From positions 6,126,001 to 6,190,000 of the forward strand of contig NZ_AP019400.1 of NCBI RefSeq assembly GCF_004295585.1: DNA of 64,000 nt. Direction: 5' to 3'. Each line of letters begins with the position of its first letter. Within the stretch, counting starts at the first letter, position 1. The position numbers and the translations under genes were made by a program. Shown piece after piece: positions 8,006 to 16,390 of this stretch. Origin of the DNA: Cohnella abietis (lineage in GTDB: Bacteria; Bacillota; Bacilli; Paenibacillales; Paenibacillaceae). The notes beneath the pieces were generated by a model that was not told the origin of the DNA, did no database searches, and saw only the letters and a program-made list of their open reading frames with translations.

Positions 8006-9018
8006 ATCTTATCCTCCATTTCCAGAGATACTGCATGAGCAATACAGGGAATAGTTTCTCCTTGTTGAAATGATATTGGGGATAATAATGCTCCGGTTGC
8101 CACTACAAGAATTCTTTTCAACTCCCCCTTGAGCATTCTTTTCATCAGATGCCCATAAGTGACAACTGCTGAACAACCGCAGCCACTCGCACCTGATTGC
8201 ACCGTTTGCTCTTCATAGTTGTAAATCATCATGCCGCAGTCGTAGTATTTCGTTTGGTCGATCTGAATCTTATGCTTCTCGAATAGGTCACACGCTATTT
8301 CGTATCCAATTCGTGAAAGATCACCTGTGACGATTAAATCATAATAGCCCGGCTCTATCCTCAGATCGCGCAAATGAGCTTGAATGGTATCAACAGCAGC
8401 TGGAGCCATCGCGGCACCCATGTTAAACGGATCAGTGATTCCCATGTCCACAATTCTACCTATAGTCGCAGATTTCACGGTTACACCTTTGCCATGCTCC
8501 GCAACGATTGAAGCTCCAGCGCCTGTTACTGTGAATTGAGCTGTTGGAGGTTTTTGAGAACCATATTCCGTTGGATAGCGAAATTGCTTCTCTACAGCTG
8601 CATTGTGACTACATGCACTAGCGAGTACGAATTTAGCTGAACGCGAATTGACAAGATTAGCTGCTAATGCAAGGCTTTCCATAGAAGTCGAACACGCCCC
8701 GAACACTCCCAAATAAGGAATGGCTAAAGTCCGCGCTGCGAAGCTGCTACTAATGATTTGATTCATCAGGTCTCCGCCAATAAAGAAATTGACTTGCTCT
8801 TGAGTTAGGCCTGCATTCTCAATAGCCAGCTTTGCAGCCTCTTCTAATAATGTTTTCTCTGCTTTTTCCCAGCTATCCTGACCCAGCATTAGGTCTCCAT
8901 GTATGATGTCAAAGTCATTAGCTAAAGGTCCTTGCCCTTCGAATGGACCAACTACCGTTCCAACTGCTCTTATTTTCGGATTGTTCTCAAATATCCAGCT
9001 TTGGTGTCCCTTAAGCAT
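8002..9018 (-). CDS. spoVAD: Stage V sporulation protein AD
   Basis: A 338-residue SpoVAD with a thiolase-like fold; in Bacillus it binds dipicolinic acid directly and belongs to the Ca-DPA channel complex. Visible features are GVFGACSTSMESLALAA around residues 103-119 (thiolase-like cysteine region), the QKPPTAQFTVTGAGA segment and the C-terminal FQQGETIPCIAHAVSLE. GGAGGTTGATCTA precedes the ATG. It lies 4 bp after spoVAC. Confidence 0.95.
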   Translation of the reverse strand: MLKGHQSWIFENNPKIRAVGTVVGPFEGQGPLANDFDIIHGDLMLGQDSWEKAEKTLLEEAAKLAIENAGLTQEQVNFFIGGDLMNQIISSSFAARTLAIPYLGVFGACSTSMESLALAANLVNSRSAKFVLASACSHNAAVEKQFRYPTEYGSQKPPTAQFTVTGAGASIVAEHGKGVTVKSATIGRIVDMGITDPFNMGAAMAPAAVDTIQAHLRDLRIEPGYYDLIVTGDLSRIGYEIACDLFEKHKIQIDQTKYYDCGMMIYNYEEQTVQSGASGCGCSAVVTYGHLMKRMLKGELKRILVVATGALLSPISFQQGETIPCIAHAVSLEMEDKI

Positions 9019-9022
9019 TAGA

Positions 9023-9505
9023 TCAACCTCCTACAGCACTCGGATTAAATATGAGATGAAGGACACCTACAATGAAGGCAGCAACTGTACCGAAAACAAT
9101 TACCGCACCTGCAAGCTCAAACATTTTGCCGCCAACTCCCAATACGATCCCTTCACTTCTATGCTCGATGGCTGCTGAAGCCATTGAATTGGCAAACCCC
9201 GTTACAGGAACAGCTGAACCTGCACCTGCCCATTGGGAAATTTTATCGTAAACACCCAAGCTGGTTAAAATGACAGAAATAATGATTAGTACGGCTACAG
9301 TAGGGTTACTTGCTTTTTTCTCGTCAAATCCGCCCCAGTGCACGAACATTTCTTGAATAGCTTGACCCAGTAAACAAATCGTTCCACCGACAAGAAAGGC
9401 CCGAGAGCAATTTTTTAGAACCGGTCTAGCAGGCTCCCTTTTCTTTACCAGCTCCTTGTACTCCTTCTGCACTGGGGTTAGTTTTTTTTTACTGCTGCTC
9501 GTCAT
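9023..9505 (-). CDS. spoVAC: Stage V sporulation protein AC
   Basis: A 160-residue membrane protein, SpoVAC family, which acts as a mechanosensitive channel subunit in Ca-DPA release. The basic N-terminal stretch (KKLTPVQKEYKELVKKREP) is followed by several hydrophobic segments, with GAGSAVPVTGFANSMAS and GVGGKMFELAGAVIVFG. GGGAGTG precedes the ATG. The gene lies just downstream of the DUF421 gene, an arrangement known from secondary spoVA clusters of Bacillales. Confidence 0.94.
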   Translation of the reverse strand: MTSSSKKKLTPVQKEYKELVKKREPARPVLKNCSRAFLVGGTICLLGQAIQEMFVHWGGFDEKKASNPTVAVLIIISVILTSLGVYDKISQWAGAGSAVPVTGFANSMASAAIEHRSEGIVLGVGGKMFELAGAVIVFGTVAAFIVGVLHLIFNPSAVGG

Positions 9506-9519
9506 ATATATACACTCCC

Positions 9520-10380
9520 TTATCGATGAAGAATTGGCGTAACCTCTTTAATGATTGTTTGCATCTCAATTGCACATTGCTCATACATCTTTTTTGCTTT
9601 CTCATTTCTTGTGGTCAGTCCGAATAACATAAGATCTGCTTCGCATTTTTTTAACGTTGCAAATAACTTTTCCTTTTCCTGCGGCTTAGCCACCTTTAAC
9701 TGATCATCATACAAATCCACATAAAATTCGCCGTATGTGTCGACCTGCCCAAGGTACACATTCTCCGCAGTAACACCAAGCTTCTCCAACTCCGTATTCA
9801 ACCACTGTCGGCTTAATCCAATTGTTGCCAAGGGCTCGTCCATTATTTTTCCATCCATAATAACCGCTTGAGGCTCCTGCTCTGGTCCAACCTTGATTCC
9901 TAGATGCTTCGGAGTCAGCGGTTGATTTTCTCTCGTAAGCAGTACATTAATATCTCCGCTTGGTTCAATGATCGCGAACTCCACATCCGCTACCTTAAAC
10001 GCCATTTTCTTGCGTAGCTGTTCCATGAGCTCATCTGTTGTGAGTCTTTCCTTTTTTAGATTATCTTCAAGCACTTTTCCATCTTTAATTAGAACAGTTC
10101 CTTTGCTTTCAAAAAAATCTCTCATTTTCTTACTTTTGAGTTGGAGAAATTCAATCCCGAGTGAGAAGAGCGCCCACACGCCTACTGCTACGATCCCAAG
10201 ATGCAAATTCGTATTTAAGTCCAATGAGATGTAGGCAACAATGCTCCCGAGTGTAATTCCGGTAATATATTCAAAAAGAGACATCTGTGATACTTGCCTT
10301 TTCCCTAAAACCTTCGTAACTATGAAGAGCACAACAACTGCCAATAACGTTCGTAAAGCCACTTCAATCCAATCAGGCAC
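9520..10380 (-). CDS. DUF421 (YetF/YcaP-type) membrane protein with a C-terminal DUF1657-like module
   Basis: A 286-residue protein. Residues 1-75 hold about three membrane helices (LLAVVVLFIVTKVLGKRQV, then IVAYISLDL, then a hydrophobic run), typical of DUF421. A soluble beta-rich domain follows (VLIKDGKVLEDNLKKERLT, LLTRENQPLTP). The last 55 residues (about 232-286) match the pattern of DUF1657: A-x-LK-x3-A-x-L-x2-F-x-L-x-T-x-N-x2-AK, then C, Q, I and V at equal spacing. The start is GTG at 10380, with GAGGAGGAGG eight bases before it. It leads the spoVA run and is probably expressed with it. Function unknown; such proteins accompany spoVA clusters. Confidence 0.85.
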   Translation of the reverse strand: MPDWIEVALRTLLAVVVLFIVTKVLGKRQVSQMSLFEYITGITLGSIVAYISLDLNTNLHLGIVAVGVWALFSLGIEFLQLKSKKMRDFFESKGTVLIKDGKVLEDNLKKERLTTDELMEQLRKKMAFKVADVEFAIIEPSGDINVLLTRENQPLTPKHLGIKVGPEQEPQAVIMDGKIMDEPLATIGLSRQWLNTELEKLGVTAENVYLGQVDTYGEFYVDLYDDQLKVAKPQEKEKLFATLKKCEADLMLFGLTTRNEKAKKMYEQCAIEMQTIIKEVTPILHR

Positions 10381-10441
10381 GTGACAAGCCTCCTCCTCAT
10401 GGTCAACAAGTCGCAATGTTATTTATGTTCTGTTAAGATCA

Positions 10442-10511
10442 TCTATTTTATGAAGTCACCCTAGAGAGATCTTCTGGTTTAGAAGGGAATAGTTTCTCCG
10501 CATAAAATAGA
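10442..10511. repeat. 11-bp inverted repeat between the DUF421 and DUF1657 genes
   Basis: TCTATTTTATG at 10442-10452 and its exact complement CATAAAATAGA at 10501-10511 lie 48 bp apart in the divergent promoter region. Read outward, each gene has a CATAAAATA upstream, which resembles the CATA-type -10 elements of sporulation sigma factors. No matching -35 was found at the right spacing, so it may equally be an operator. Confidence 0.5.
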
Positions 10512-10557
10512 CCTTTAGCTACGATAATAATGTTGTTGTAGACGGGAGGTGATTTCA

Positions 10558-10764
10558 TTGACAGTAGCATCTGATGTAAAAACATGTGTTGCCTCACTTA
10601 AGAGCGCTCAAGCAAGTCTTGAGCAATTCGCCCTGGCCACTCAAAACCAAGAAGCTAAAACTCTCTTCACAAATTGCGCAGGACAGACTCAACAAATTGT
10701 CCAGCAGGTGGAAACCCGGGTACAACAATTAGAAAACGAAGAACCGCAATATAAAGGCTTCTAA
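10558..10764 (+). CDS. DUF1657 domain protein
   Basis: A 68-residue, cysteine-containing helical protein of the DUF1657 family, known from spore-formers near spoVA and yetF-like genes. The start is TTG at 10558, chosen because GGGAGGTG ends 6 bp before it (protein MTVASDVKTCV). It is divergent from the DUF421 gene, whose C-terminus resembles it: ASLKSAQASLEQFALATQ here against ATLKKCEADLMLFGLTTR there. A terminator follows. Function unknown; a spore role is inferred from context. Confidence 0.85.
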   Translation: MTVASDVKTCVASLKSAQASLEQFALATQNQEAKTLFTNCAGQTQQIVQQVETRVQQLENEEPQYKGF

Positions 10765-10790
10765 ATTACCAACTCATTATGCAAAACAAA

Positions 10791-10830
10791 AGATGCATTC
10801 CCTCCCTATAAGAGGTGAATGCATCTTTTT
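10791..10830 (+). terminator. Intrinsic terminator of the DUF1657 gene
   Basis: A perfect 10-bp stem (AGATGCATTC at 10791-10800 with GAATGCATCT at 10817-10826) is followed by a T-run, 27 bp after the stop codon. Confidence 0.85.
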
Positions 10831-10920
10831 GCCGTCTTCAAACTAATTTCTAGTCCCCATCATGTCTGTTACTTATCAGCCATATAAATAAGACAGGCAT
10901 GCTGAAAGGACTGGTTTTAT

Positions 10921-11508
10921 TTGCCCTCCCTCTATCAAAGTATTACGATTATTATTGGAAGCTTATTAATTGCTTTAGGGATAGACTTTTTTCTAATTCC
11001 AATTAAAGTACTCGATGGAGGATTCATCGGGTTAGCGCTTATCGCGAACTATATATATGAAGCAAGAGTTGGAATCGTCTTTACTTTATTGAGTCTACCC
11101 GTATTTATATATACCTGGTACAACGCTCGCGGCATGTTCATTCATAGTCTCATCGGAATGATCCTGCTCTCTTACTTCATTGATTTATTCGAGGTTTATT
11201 CTCCATTCAGTTCCTTCGTTCATTCCCAACCCTTCGCCTCCTCGGTTATAGGAGGAACATGCATTGGTATCGGATTTGGCGTTCTTCTTCGAAATGATGC
11301 AAGTACAGGGGGCATGGACTTACTTGCCAAACTAATGGCTAGGCGCTTACGGCTCAATGTAGGAATTTTAATATTAATTATGGATGCCTTCGTCGTTATT
11401 TTAGGTGGAATGCTTTTTTCTATTGATACTTTCTTCTTATCCATCGCTACGATTACTGCTGAAGGTTTGGCTACCAGCTTGTATACGAGTAAGTTCTTTT
11501 CAGATTAA
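10921..11508 (+). CDS. Short YitT family membrane protein
   Basis: A 195-residue integral membrane protein with about five hydrophobic segments. It matches the membrane part of the YitT (DUF161) family: GLALIANYIY, GTCIGIGFGVLLRNDASTGGMDLLAKL. Usual members have about 280 residues and a C-terminal DUF2179 domain; that domain is absent and the protein ends soon after the last helix. The start is TTG (MPSLYQSITII) with AAAGGA about 15 bp upstream, a weak site. Some YitT members are putative transporters; substrate unknown. Its 3' end faces tuf across a repeat-rich gap. Confidence 0.8.
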   Translation: MPSLYQSITIIIGSLLIALGIDFFLIPIKVLDGGFIGLALIANYIYEARVGIVFTLLSLPVFIYTWYNARGMFIHSLIGMILLSYFIDLFEVYSPFSSFVHSQPFASSVIGGTCIGIGFGVLLRNDASTGGMDLLAKLMARRLRLNVGILILIMDAFVVILGGMLFSIDTFFLSIATITAEGLATSLYTSKFFSD

Positions 11509-11866
11509 CTTTTAATGGGAACATGTGGCTAGCGAACTCATTAACTCTTATATGATCGAAAATGTAATGTTTTATTTGTTATATCCTGTAAAGTAGCGCC
11601 GCCCCTCCTAATAATGACTCAATAACGCAATGAAGTTCGTTAGAAAAAATAAGAGTTCATTCTATTGGCAATAAGCACAATAGAGTTTAGCTAGGGTACT
11701 TTCTGATCGTATAAGAAAAACGTCTATCCTTATTCATCCATACTACCTCAAAATTCGACTCCGCTATGTATATCGATGCATTCCTCCGCACATCTCCCCC
11801 TGCAAACTTACATGCTATGGCTTGTTAACGTAATAACGAAATTGTGTGCCATTCTTGCCTCAGACA
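11509..11866. other. Non-coding stretch, left part of the YitT-tuf gap
   Basis: No gene is supported here. The only structure seen is a fragment (TACTTTCTGAT, 11698-11708) that matches the end of the dispersed element found complete at 18759-18856. The stretch leads into tandem repeats. Confidence 0.6.
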
Positions 11867-11922
11867 CTACTCCCTACTCCCTACTCCCTACTCCCTACTC
11901 CCTACTCCCTACTCCCTACTCC
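11867..11922. repeat. Tandem array of a 7-bp unit (CTACTCC), 8 perfect copies
   Basis: Eight uninterrupted copies of CTACTCC, followed by a degenerate CCTCCCC. Perfect short tandem units of this kind usually vary in copy number between strains. The array is 47 bp before the 51-bp array of the same gap. Confidence 0.95.
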
Positions 11923-11968
11923 CCTCCCCGTTCAGGTACCTAGTGGGAGAGATTTTTGAATTATCGTT

Positions 11969-12351
11969 ATCGTTGCATTTTGCGACGATGGGCATGGCTT
12001 TGCTAGGTTTCGGATCGTTATCGTCGCATTTTGCGACGATGGGCTTGGCTTTGCTAGGTTTCGACTCGTTATCGTCGCATTTTGCGACGATAGGCTTGGC
12101 TTGGCTTGGTTAGGTTTCAGCTCGTCATCGTCGCATTTTGCGACGATAGGCTTGGCTTAGTTAGGTTTCTGCTCGTTATCGTCGCAAAATGCGACGATGG
12201 GATGGGCTTCGTTAGGTTTCAGCTCGTCATCGTCGCAATTTGCGACGATGAGCCGGGTTTGGTTAGGTTTCGGATCATTATCGTCACAATTTGCGACGAT
12301 GGGCTTGGCTTTGCTAGGTTTCGGATCGTCATCGTCGCATTTTGCGACGAT
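11969..12351. repeat. Array 1: eight copies of a 51-bp tandem repeat with a conserved hairpin
   Basis: Each unit has a 21-bp palindrome, ATCGTCGCA-TTT-TGCGACGAT, plus a conserved linker of about 30 bp (GGCTTGGCTTTGCTAGGTTT then CGGATCGTT). Palindromes start at 11969, 12020, 12071, 12127, 12178, 12229, 12280 and 12331, so the period is 51 except one step of 56 caused by a duplicated TTGGC. The stem is intact in six copies and has one change in the first and seventh, while the 3-base loop varies (TTT, AAA, ATT). No T-run follows the hairpins, so they are not ordinary terminators. The gap is convergent: YitT ends on its left and tuf on its right. Confidence 0.95.
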
Positions 12352-12373
12352 AGGCTTGGGTTGGAGGGTTGGA

Positions 12374-12393
12374 TTTTATACTTTCTGATAGTC
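12374..12393. repeat. Fragment of the dispersed element (TTTATACTTTCTGATAGTC)
   Basis: TTTATACTTTCTGATAGTC also occurs at 18839-18857. In both places it lies immediately before the A-run of a minus-strand terminator (tuf here, rpoC there). This is one end of the element described at 18759-18856. Confidence 0.75.
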
Positions 12394-12401
12394 GCACAAA
12401 A

Positions 12402-12439
12402 AAAGGGTTGAATCAGCATAATGCTGACTCAACCCTTTT
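12402..12439 (-). terminator. Intrinsic terminator of the str operon after tuf
   Basis: On the minus strand a long stem (AAAAGGGTTGAGTCAGCAT with its near-complement) is followed by a run of seven T, about 18 bp after the tuf stop codon. It closes rpsL-rpsG-fusA-tuf. Confidence 0.93.
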
Positions 12440-12456
12440 GGGTTTATAACAACTAA

Positions 12457-13647
12457 TTACTTCTGGATAGAAGCAACTGCACCAGCGCCTACAGTACGTC
12501 CGCCTTCGCGAATAGCGAAGCGAGTACCGTCTTCAACAGCGATTGGAGCGATTAGGGAAACAGTAACCTCGATGTTATCACCAGGCATAACCATTTCAGT
12601 ACCTTCTGGCAGGTTGATGATGCCAGTTACGTCTGTTGTCCGGAAGTAGAACTGTGGACGGTAGCCTGTGAAGAAAGGCTTATGACGGCCACCTTCAGCA
12701 GAAGTCAGAACGTAGATTTGTGCAGTGAATTCAGTGTGAGGCTTAACTGAACCTGGTTTCGCGATTACTTGACCGCGCTCGATGTCTTTACGGTCTACAC
12801 CGCGAAGCAATGCTCCAACGTTGTCACCAGCTTGAGCTTGATCTAGCAATTTACGGAACATTTCTACACCAGTACAAACGGATTTGCGAGTTTCTTCTTG
12901 CAAGCCGATGATTTCAACTTCGTCACCAACTTTGATAATTCCACGCTCAACACGGCCTGTAGCAACAGTACCACGACCAGTGATTGTGAAAACATCCTCA
13001 ACTGGCATCAAGAAAGGCTTGTCAGTTGCACGTTCTGGTTGTGGGATGTAAGAATCAACAGCTTCGAAAAGCTCGATTACTTTGTCAGCCCATGCGCCAT
13101 CAGGATTTTGCAATGCTTCACGAGCAGCACCACGGATAATTGGAGTGTCATCGCCTGGGAAATCATACTCGTTCAGAAGGTCGCGAACTTCCATCTCAAC
13201 AAGCTCAAGCAATTCATCATCTTCAACCATGTCGCATTTGTTCAAGAATACAACGATGTAAGGAACGCCTACTTGCTTAGAAAGCAAGATGTGCTCACGC
13301 GTTTGTGGCATAGGGCCATCAGCTGCGGATACAACTAGGATTGCTCCGTCCATTTGTGCTGCACCTGTGATCATGTTCTTAACATAGTCAGCATGTCCAG
13401 GACAGTCAACGTGTGCATAGTGACGGTTAGGTGTTTCGTACTCAACGTGTGCTGTGGAAATTGTAATTCCACGCTCGCGCTCTTCTGGTGCTTTGTCGAT
13501 TTGGTCGAACGCTACTGCAGCTCCACCATAACGCTTGGAAAGTACAGTTGTGATTGCAGCTGTCAATGTCGTTTTACCGTGATCGACGTGACCGATAGTA
13601 CCGATGTTTACGTGTGGTTTGTTACGTTCAAACTTAGCCTTTGCCAT
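12457..13647 (-). CDS. tuf: Elongation factor Tu
   Basis: A 396-residue EF-Tu, full length. It carries aminoacyl-tRNA to the ribosomal A-site using GTP. G-domain motifs are GHVDHGKT (about 19-26), DCPGHADY (about 81-88) and NKCDMV (about 136-141); RGITI of the effector loop is present. Kirromycin-site residues look wild type. The ATG follows AAGGAGGAACAGCAATC. It is the last gene of the str operon and is followed by a strong terminator. Confidence 0.99.
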   Translation of the reverse strand: MAKAKFERNKPHVNIGTIGHVDHGKTTLTAAITTVLSKRYGGAAVAFDQIDKAPEERERGITISTAHVEYETPNRHYAHVDCPGHADYVKNMITGAAQMDGAILVVSAADGPMPQTREHILLSKQVGVPYIVVFLNKCDMVEDDELLELVEMEVRDLLNEYDFPGDDTPIIRGAAREALQNPDGAWADKVIELFEAVDSYIPQPERATDKPFLMPVEDVFTITGRGTVATGRVERGIIKVGDEVEIIGLQEETRKSVCTGVEMFRKLLDQAQAGDNVGALLRGVDRKDIERGQVIAKPGSVKPHTEFTAQIYVLTSAEGGRHKPFFTGYRPQFYFRTTDVTGIINLPEGTEMVMPGDNIEVTVSLIAPIAVEDGTRFAIREGGRTVGAGAVASIQK

Positions 13648-13743
13648 GATTGCTGTTCCTCCTTAATAATTCAAAAAGTTATATTTGTTGGCGGGAGGGT
13701 GAGCCTAATGCTTATCCCATTCCCGACCACTTCCTCAATTTGC

Positions 13744-15819
13744 TTATGCGCCTTTGTGCTTAGCAATAATCTCTTCAGAGATTGATTTCGGCACTTCTTC
13801 GTAGTGGGACAATTCCATTGAGAACACCCCACGACCTTGTGTACCGGAACGAAGCGTTGTGGAATATCCGAACATTTCCGCGAGTGGAACTTTCGCACGA
13901 ACGATTTGCGCGCCGAAACGCGAATCCGTTCCTTCGATACGACCACGACGAGAGCTCATCATTCCCATTACATCGCCCATGTACTCTTCAGGCACGGTTA
14001 CTTCTACTTTCATGATAGGCTCTAGCAAGCAAGGGCTACATTTGTCCTTAGCTGCTTTAAGCGCTAACGATCCAGCAATTTTGAACGCCATCTCCGAGGA
14101 GTCAACGTCATGGTACGATCCGTCAACAACAACAGCTTTAATATCAACTAGCGGGAAGCCAGCGATTACACCGTTTTTCATCGACTCTTCGATACCAGCT
14201 TGGATTGGAGCGATAAATTCTTTTGGAATCGATCCACCAACCGTTTTGTTTTCGAAAATGAAACCTTCGCCTGGCTCAAGTGGTGTAAACTCAACCCAAC
14301 AATGTCCGAATTGACCTTTACCACCGGATTGACGTACGAATTTACCTTCGACCTTCGCAGGGACACGGAATGTTTCACGGTAAGCAACTTGTGGTTTACC
14401 AACATTCGTCTCAACTTTGAATTCACGAAGCATACGGTCAACGAGAATTTCCAAGTGAAGCTCACCCATACCTGCAATGATTGTCTGGCCAGTTTCTTCG
14501 TCCGTGTGAGCACGGAACGTAGGATCTTCCTCAGACAGCTTCTGCAAAGCAATACCCATCTTATCTTGGTCTGCTTTTGTTTTCGGCTCAACCGCAAGCT
14601 GGATAACCGGCTCAGGGAAGTTCATTGATTCAAGAATTACAGGGTTTTTCTCATCACACAGTGTATCACCTGTTGTTGTATCTTTAAGACCAACAGCAGC
14701 TGCGATATCACCAGCATGTACTTCACTGATTTCCTGACGGCTGTTCGCATGCATTTGCAAAATACGGCCAACACGTTCGCGTTTACCTTTAGTCGCATTA
14801 ACAACATATGAGCCTGCGCTCAATATACCGGAATAAACGCGGAAGAAAGTCAAACGACCAACATAAGGGTCAGTCATGATTTTGAAAGCAAGTGCAGCGA
14901 ATGGAGCAGTGTCAGAAGATTCCCGAGTTGTTTCCGTACCATCGTCTAGATGACCTGTAATAGCAGGTACATCAAGAGGAGATGGAAGGAAGTTAACTAC
15001 TGCATCCAACATCGGCTGAACGCCTTTGTTACGGTAAGAGGAACCACATACGACTGGGAAGATTTTCACTTCACAGACGCCTTTACGAAGAGCAGCTTTG
15101 ATTTCCGGGATAGTGAGTTCTTCACCCTCTAGGAATTTCATTGTCAGTTCTTCATCAAGCTCTGCAACTTTCTCTACCAGGATAGCGCGCAGTTCTTCAA
15201 CTTGAGCTTCATATTCTGCAGGAATTTCAATTTTCTCTGGATCTTTACCGAGATCATCTTTGTATTTATAAGCAACCCGTTCAATCAGGTCGATCATTCC
15301 TACAAAAACATCCTCAGCGCCCATAGGCAATTGAATAGCTACAGCATTAGCGTTCAAGCGCAACTTCATGTCTCTTACAACATTAAGGAAATCTGCACCT
15401 ATAATATCCATTTTGTTAACATAAGCAATACGAGGAACGCCGTAACGGTCAGCTTGACGCCATACTGTTTCGGATTGTGGTTCCACGCCTTCTTTGGCAC
15501 TAAATACGCCTACGGCCCCATCCAATACGCGCAAGGAGCGCTCAACCTCTACCGTAAAGTCAACGTGACCCGGAGTGTCGATAATATTAATACGGTGACC
15601 ATCCCATTGAGCGGTTGTAGCAGCAGAAGTAATTGTAATTCCGCGCTCTTGCTCTTGCTCCATCCAGTCCATTGTAGCGGCGCCTTCATGCACTTCGCCG
15701 ATCTTATGAACACGTCCGGTGTAGAACAAAATCCGTTCAGTTGTTGTGGTTTTACCCGCATCAATATGCGCCATAATACCGATATTACGCGTATTTTGCA
15801 AGGAGAACTCTCTAGCCAT
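13744..15819 (-). CDS. fusA: Elongation factor G
   Basis: A 691-residue EF-G, the translocase of the ribosome. Motifs are AHIDAGKTT (P-loop, about 17-25), DTPGHVDF (about 82-89) and NKMD. Domain IV has the GSYHDVDSSEMAFKIA segment. The ATG at 15819 (MAREFSLQNTRN) was chosen because GGGAGACTGTATC precedes it; an ATG six codons upstream lies in that site. It lies between rpsG and tuf. Confidence 0.98.
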   Translation of the reverse strand: MAREFSLQNTRNIGIMAHIDAGKTTTTERILFYTGRVHKIGEVHEGAATMDWMEQEQERGITITSAATTAQWDGHRINIIDTPGHVDFTVEVERSLRVLDGAVGVFSAKEGVEPQSETVWRQADRYGVPRIAYVNKMDIIGADFLNVVRDMKLRLNANAVAIQLPMGAEDVFVGMIDLIERVAYKYKDDLGKDPEKIEIPAEYEAQVEELRAILVEKVAELDEELTMKFLEGEELTIPEIKAALRKGVCEVKIFPVVCGSSYRNKGVQPMLDAVVNFLPSPLDVPAITGHLDDGTETTRESSDTAPFAALAFKIMTDPYVGRLTFFRVYSGILSAGSYVVNATKGKRERVGRILQMHANSRQEISEVHAGDIAAAVGLKDTTTGDTLCDEKNPVILESMNFPEPVIQLAVEPKTKADQDKMGIALQKLSEEDPTFRAHTDEETGQTIIAGMGELHLEILVDRMLREFKVETNVGKPQVAYRETFRVPAKVEGKFVRQSGGKGQFGHCWVEFTPLEPGEGFIFENKTVGGSIPKEFIAPIQAGIEESMKNGVIAGFPLVDIKAVVVDGSYHDVDSSEMAFKIAGSLALKAAKDKCSPCLLEPIMKVEVTVPEEYMGDVMGMMSSRRGRIEGTDSRFGAQIVRAKVPLAEMFGYSTTLRSGTQGRGVFSMELSHYEEVPKSISEEIIAKHKGA

Positions 15820-15856
15820 GATACAGTCTCCCTTCATTTATCTTACTTATGCGATT

Positions 15857-16327
15857 CTACCAACGGTAGTGGGCAAACGCTTTGTTCGCTTCCGCCATTT
15901 TGTGTGTATCTTCGCGCTTCTTAACTGCTGCTCCAGTGTTATTGGAAGCATCCAGAATTTCAGCTGCTAAACGCTCTTCCATCGTCTTCTCTCCGCGGTT
16001 GCGGGAGTAGTTAACGAGCCAGCGCAGTCCTAGGGACGTGCGGCGTTCAGGCTTAACTTCAATCGGAACTTGATAGTTTGCTCCACCTACACGGCGAGCT
16101 TTAACCTCAAGTACTGGCATAATGTTCTTGATTGCTGCTTCAAAGACCTCCATAGCATCTTTACCCGAGCGCTCCTTAATAAGGTTGAACGCATCGTATA
16201 GAAGTTGCTGAGCAACGCCTTTTTTACCATCAATCATAATACGGTTAACTAAACGAGTAACTAGTTTGCTGTTATACAGCGGATCCGGAAGTACATCCCG
16301 TTTCGTAACTGGTCCTTTACGTGGCAT
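15857..16327 (-). CDS. rpsG: 30S ribosomal protein S7
   Basis: A 156-residue S7, the primary assembly protein of the 30S head. It begins MPRKGPVTKRDVLPDP and contains GANYQVPIEVKPERR and AEANKAFAHYRW. The ATG at 16327 has AAGGAGGAACTTCG upstream; an upstream in-frame ATG was rejected. In E. coli S7 represses the str operon; no site is assigned here. Confidence 0.98.
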   Translation of the reverse strand: MPRKGPVTKRDVLPDPLYNSKLVTRLVNRIMIDGKKGVAQQLLYDAFNLIKERSGKDAMEVFEAAIKNIMPVLEVKARRVGGANYQVPIEVKPERRTSLGLRWLVNYSRNRGEKTMEERLAAEILDASNNTGAAVKKREDTHKMAEANKAFAHYRW

Positions 16328-16390
16328 CGAAGTTCCTCCTTTCTCATTCATGTTGTGCAGTGTTAAGCAATTAAATTGCCTAAACGCTTA

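Noticed and set aside
11969..12351. CRISPR array
   Set aside because: The palindromic repeats are evenly spaced, but the sequence between them is also repeated, so there are no unique spacers. No cas gene is near. The same holds for arrays 2 and 3.
11844..12411. Open frames of 60-100 codons across array 1, including a YSLLPTP-type repeat peptide
   Set aside because: A 51-bp unit (17 codons) free of stops opens several frames at once. Frames are broken at the 56-bp step, no ribosome binding site is seen and the encoded peptides have no family.
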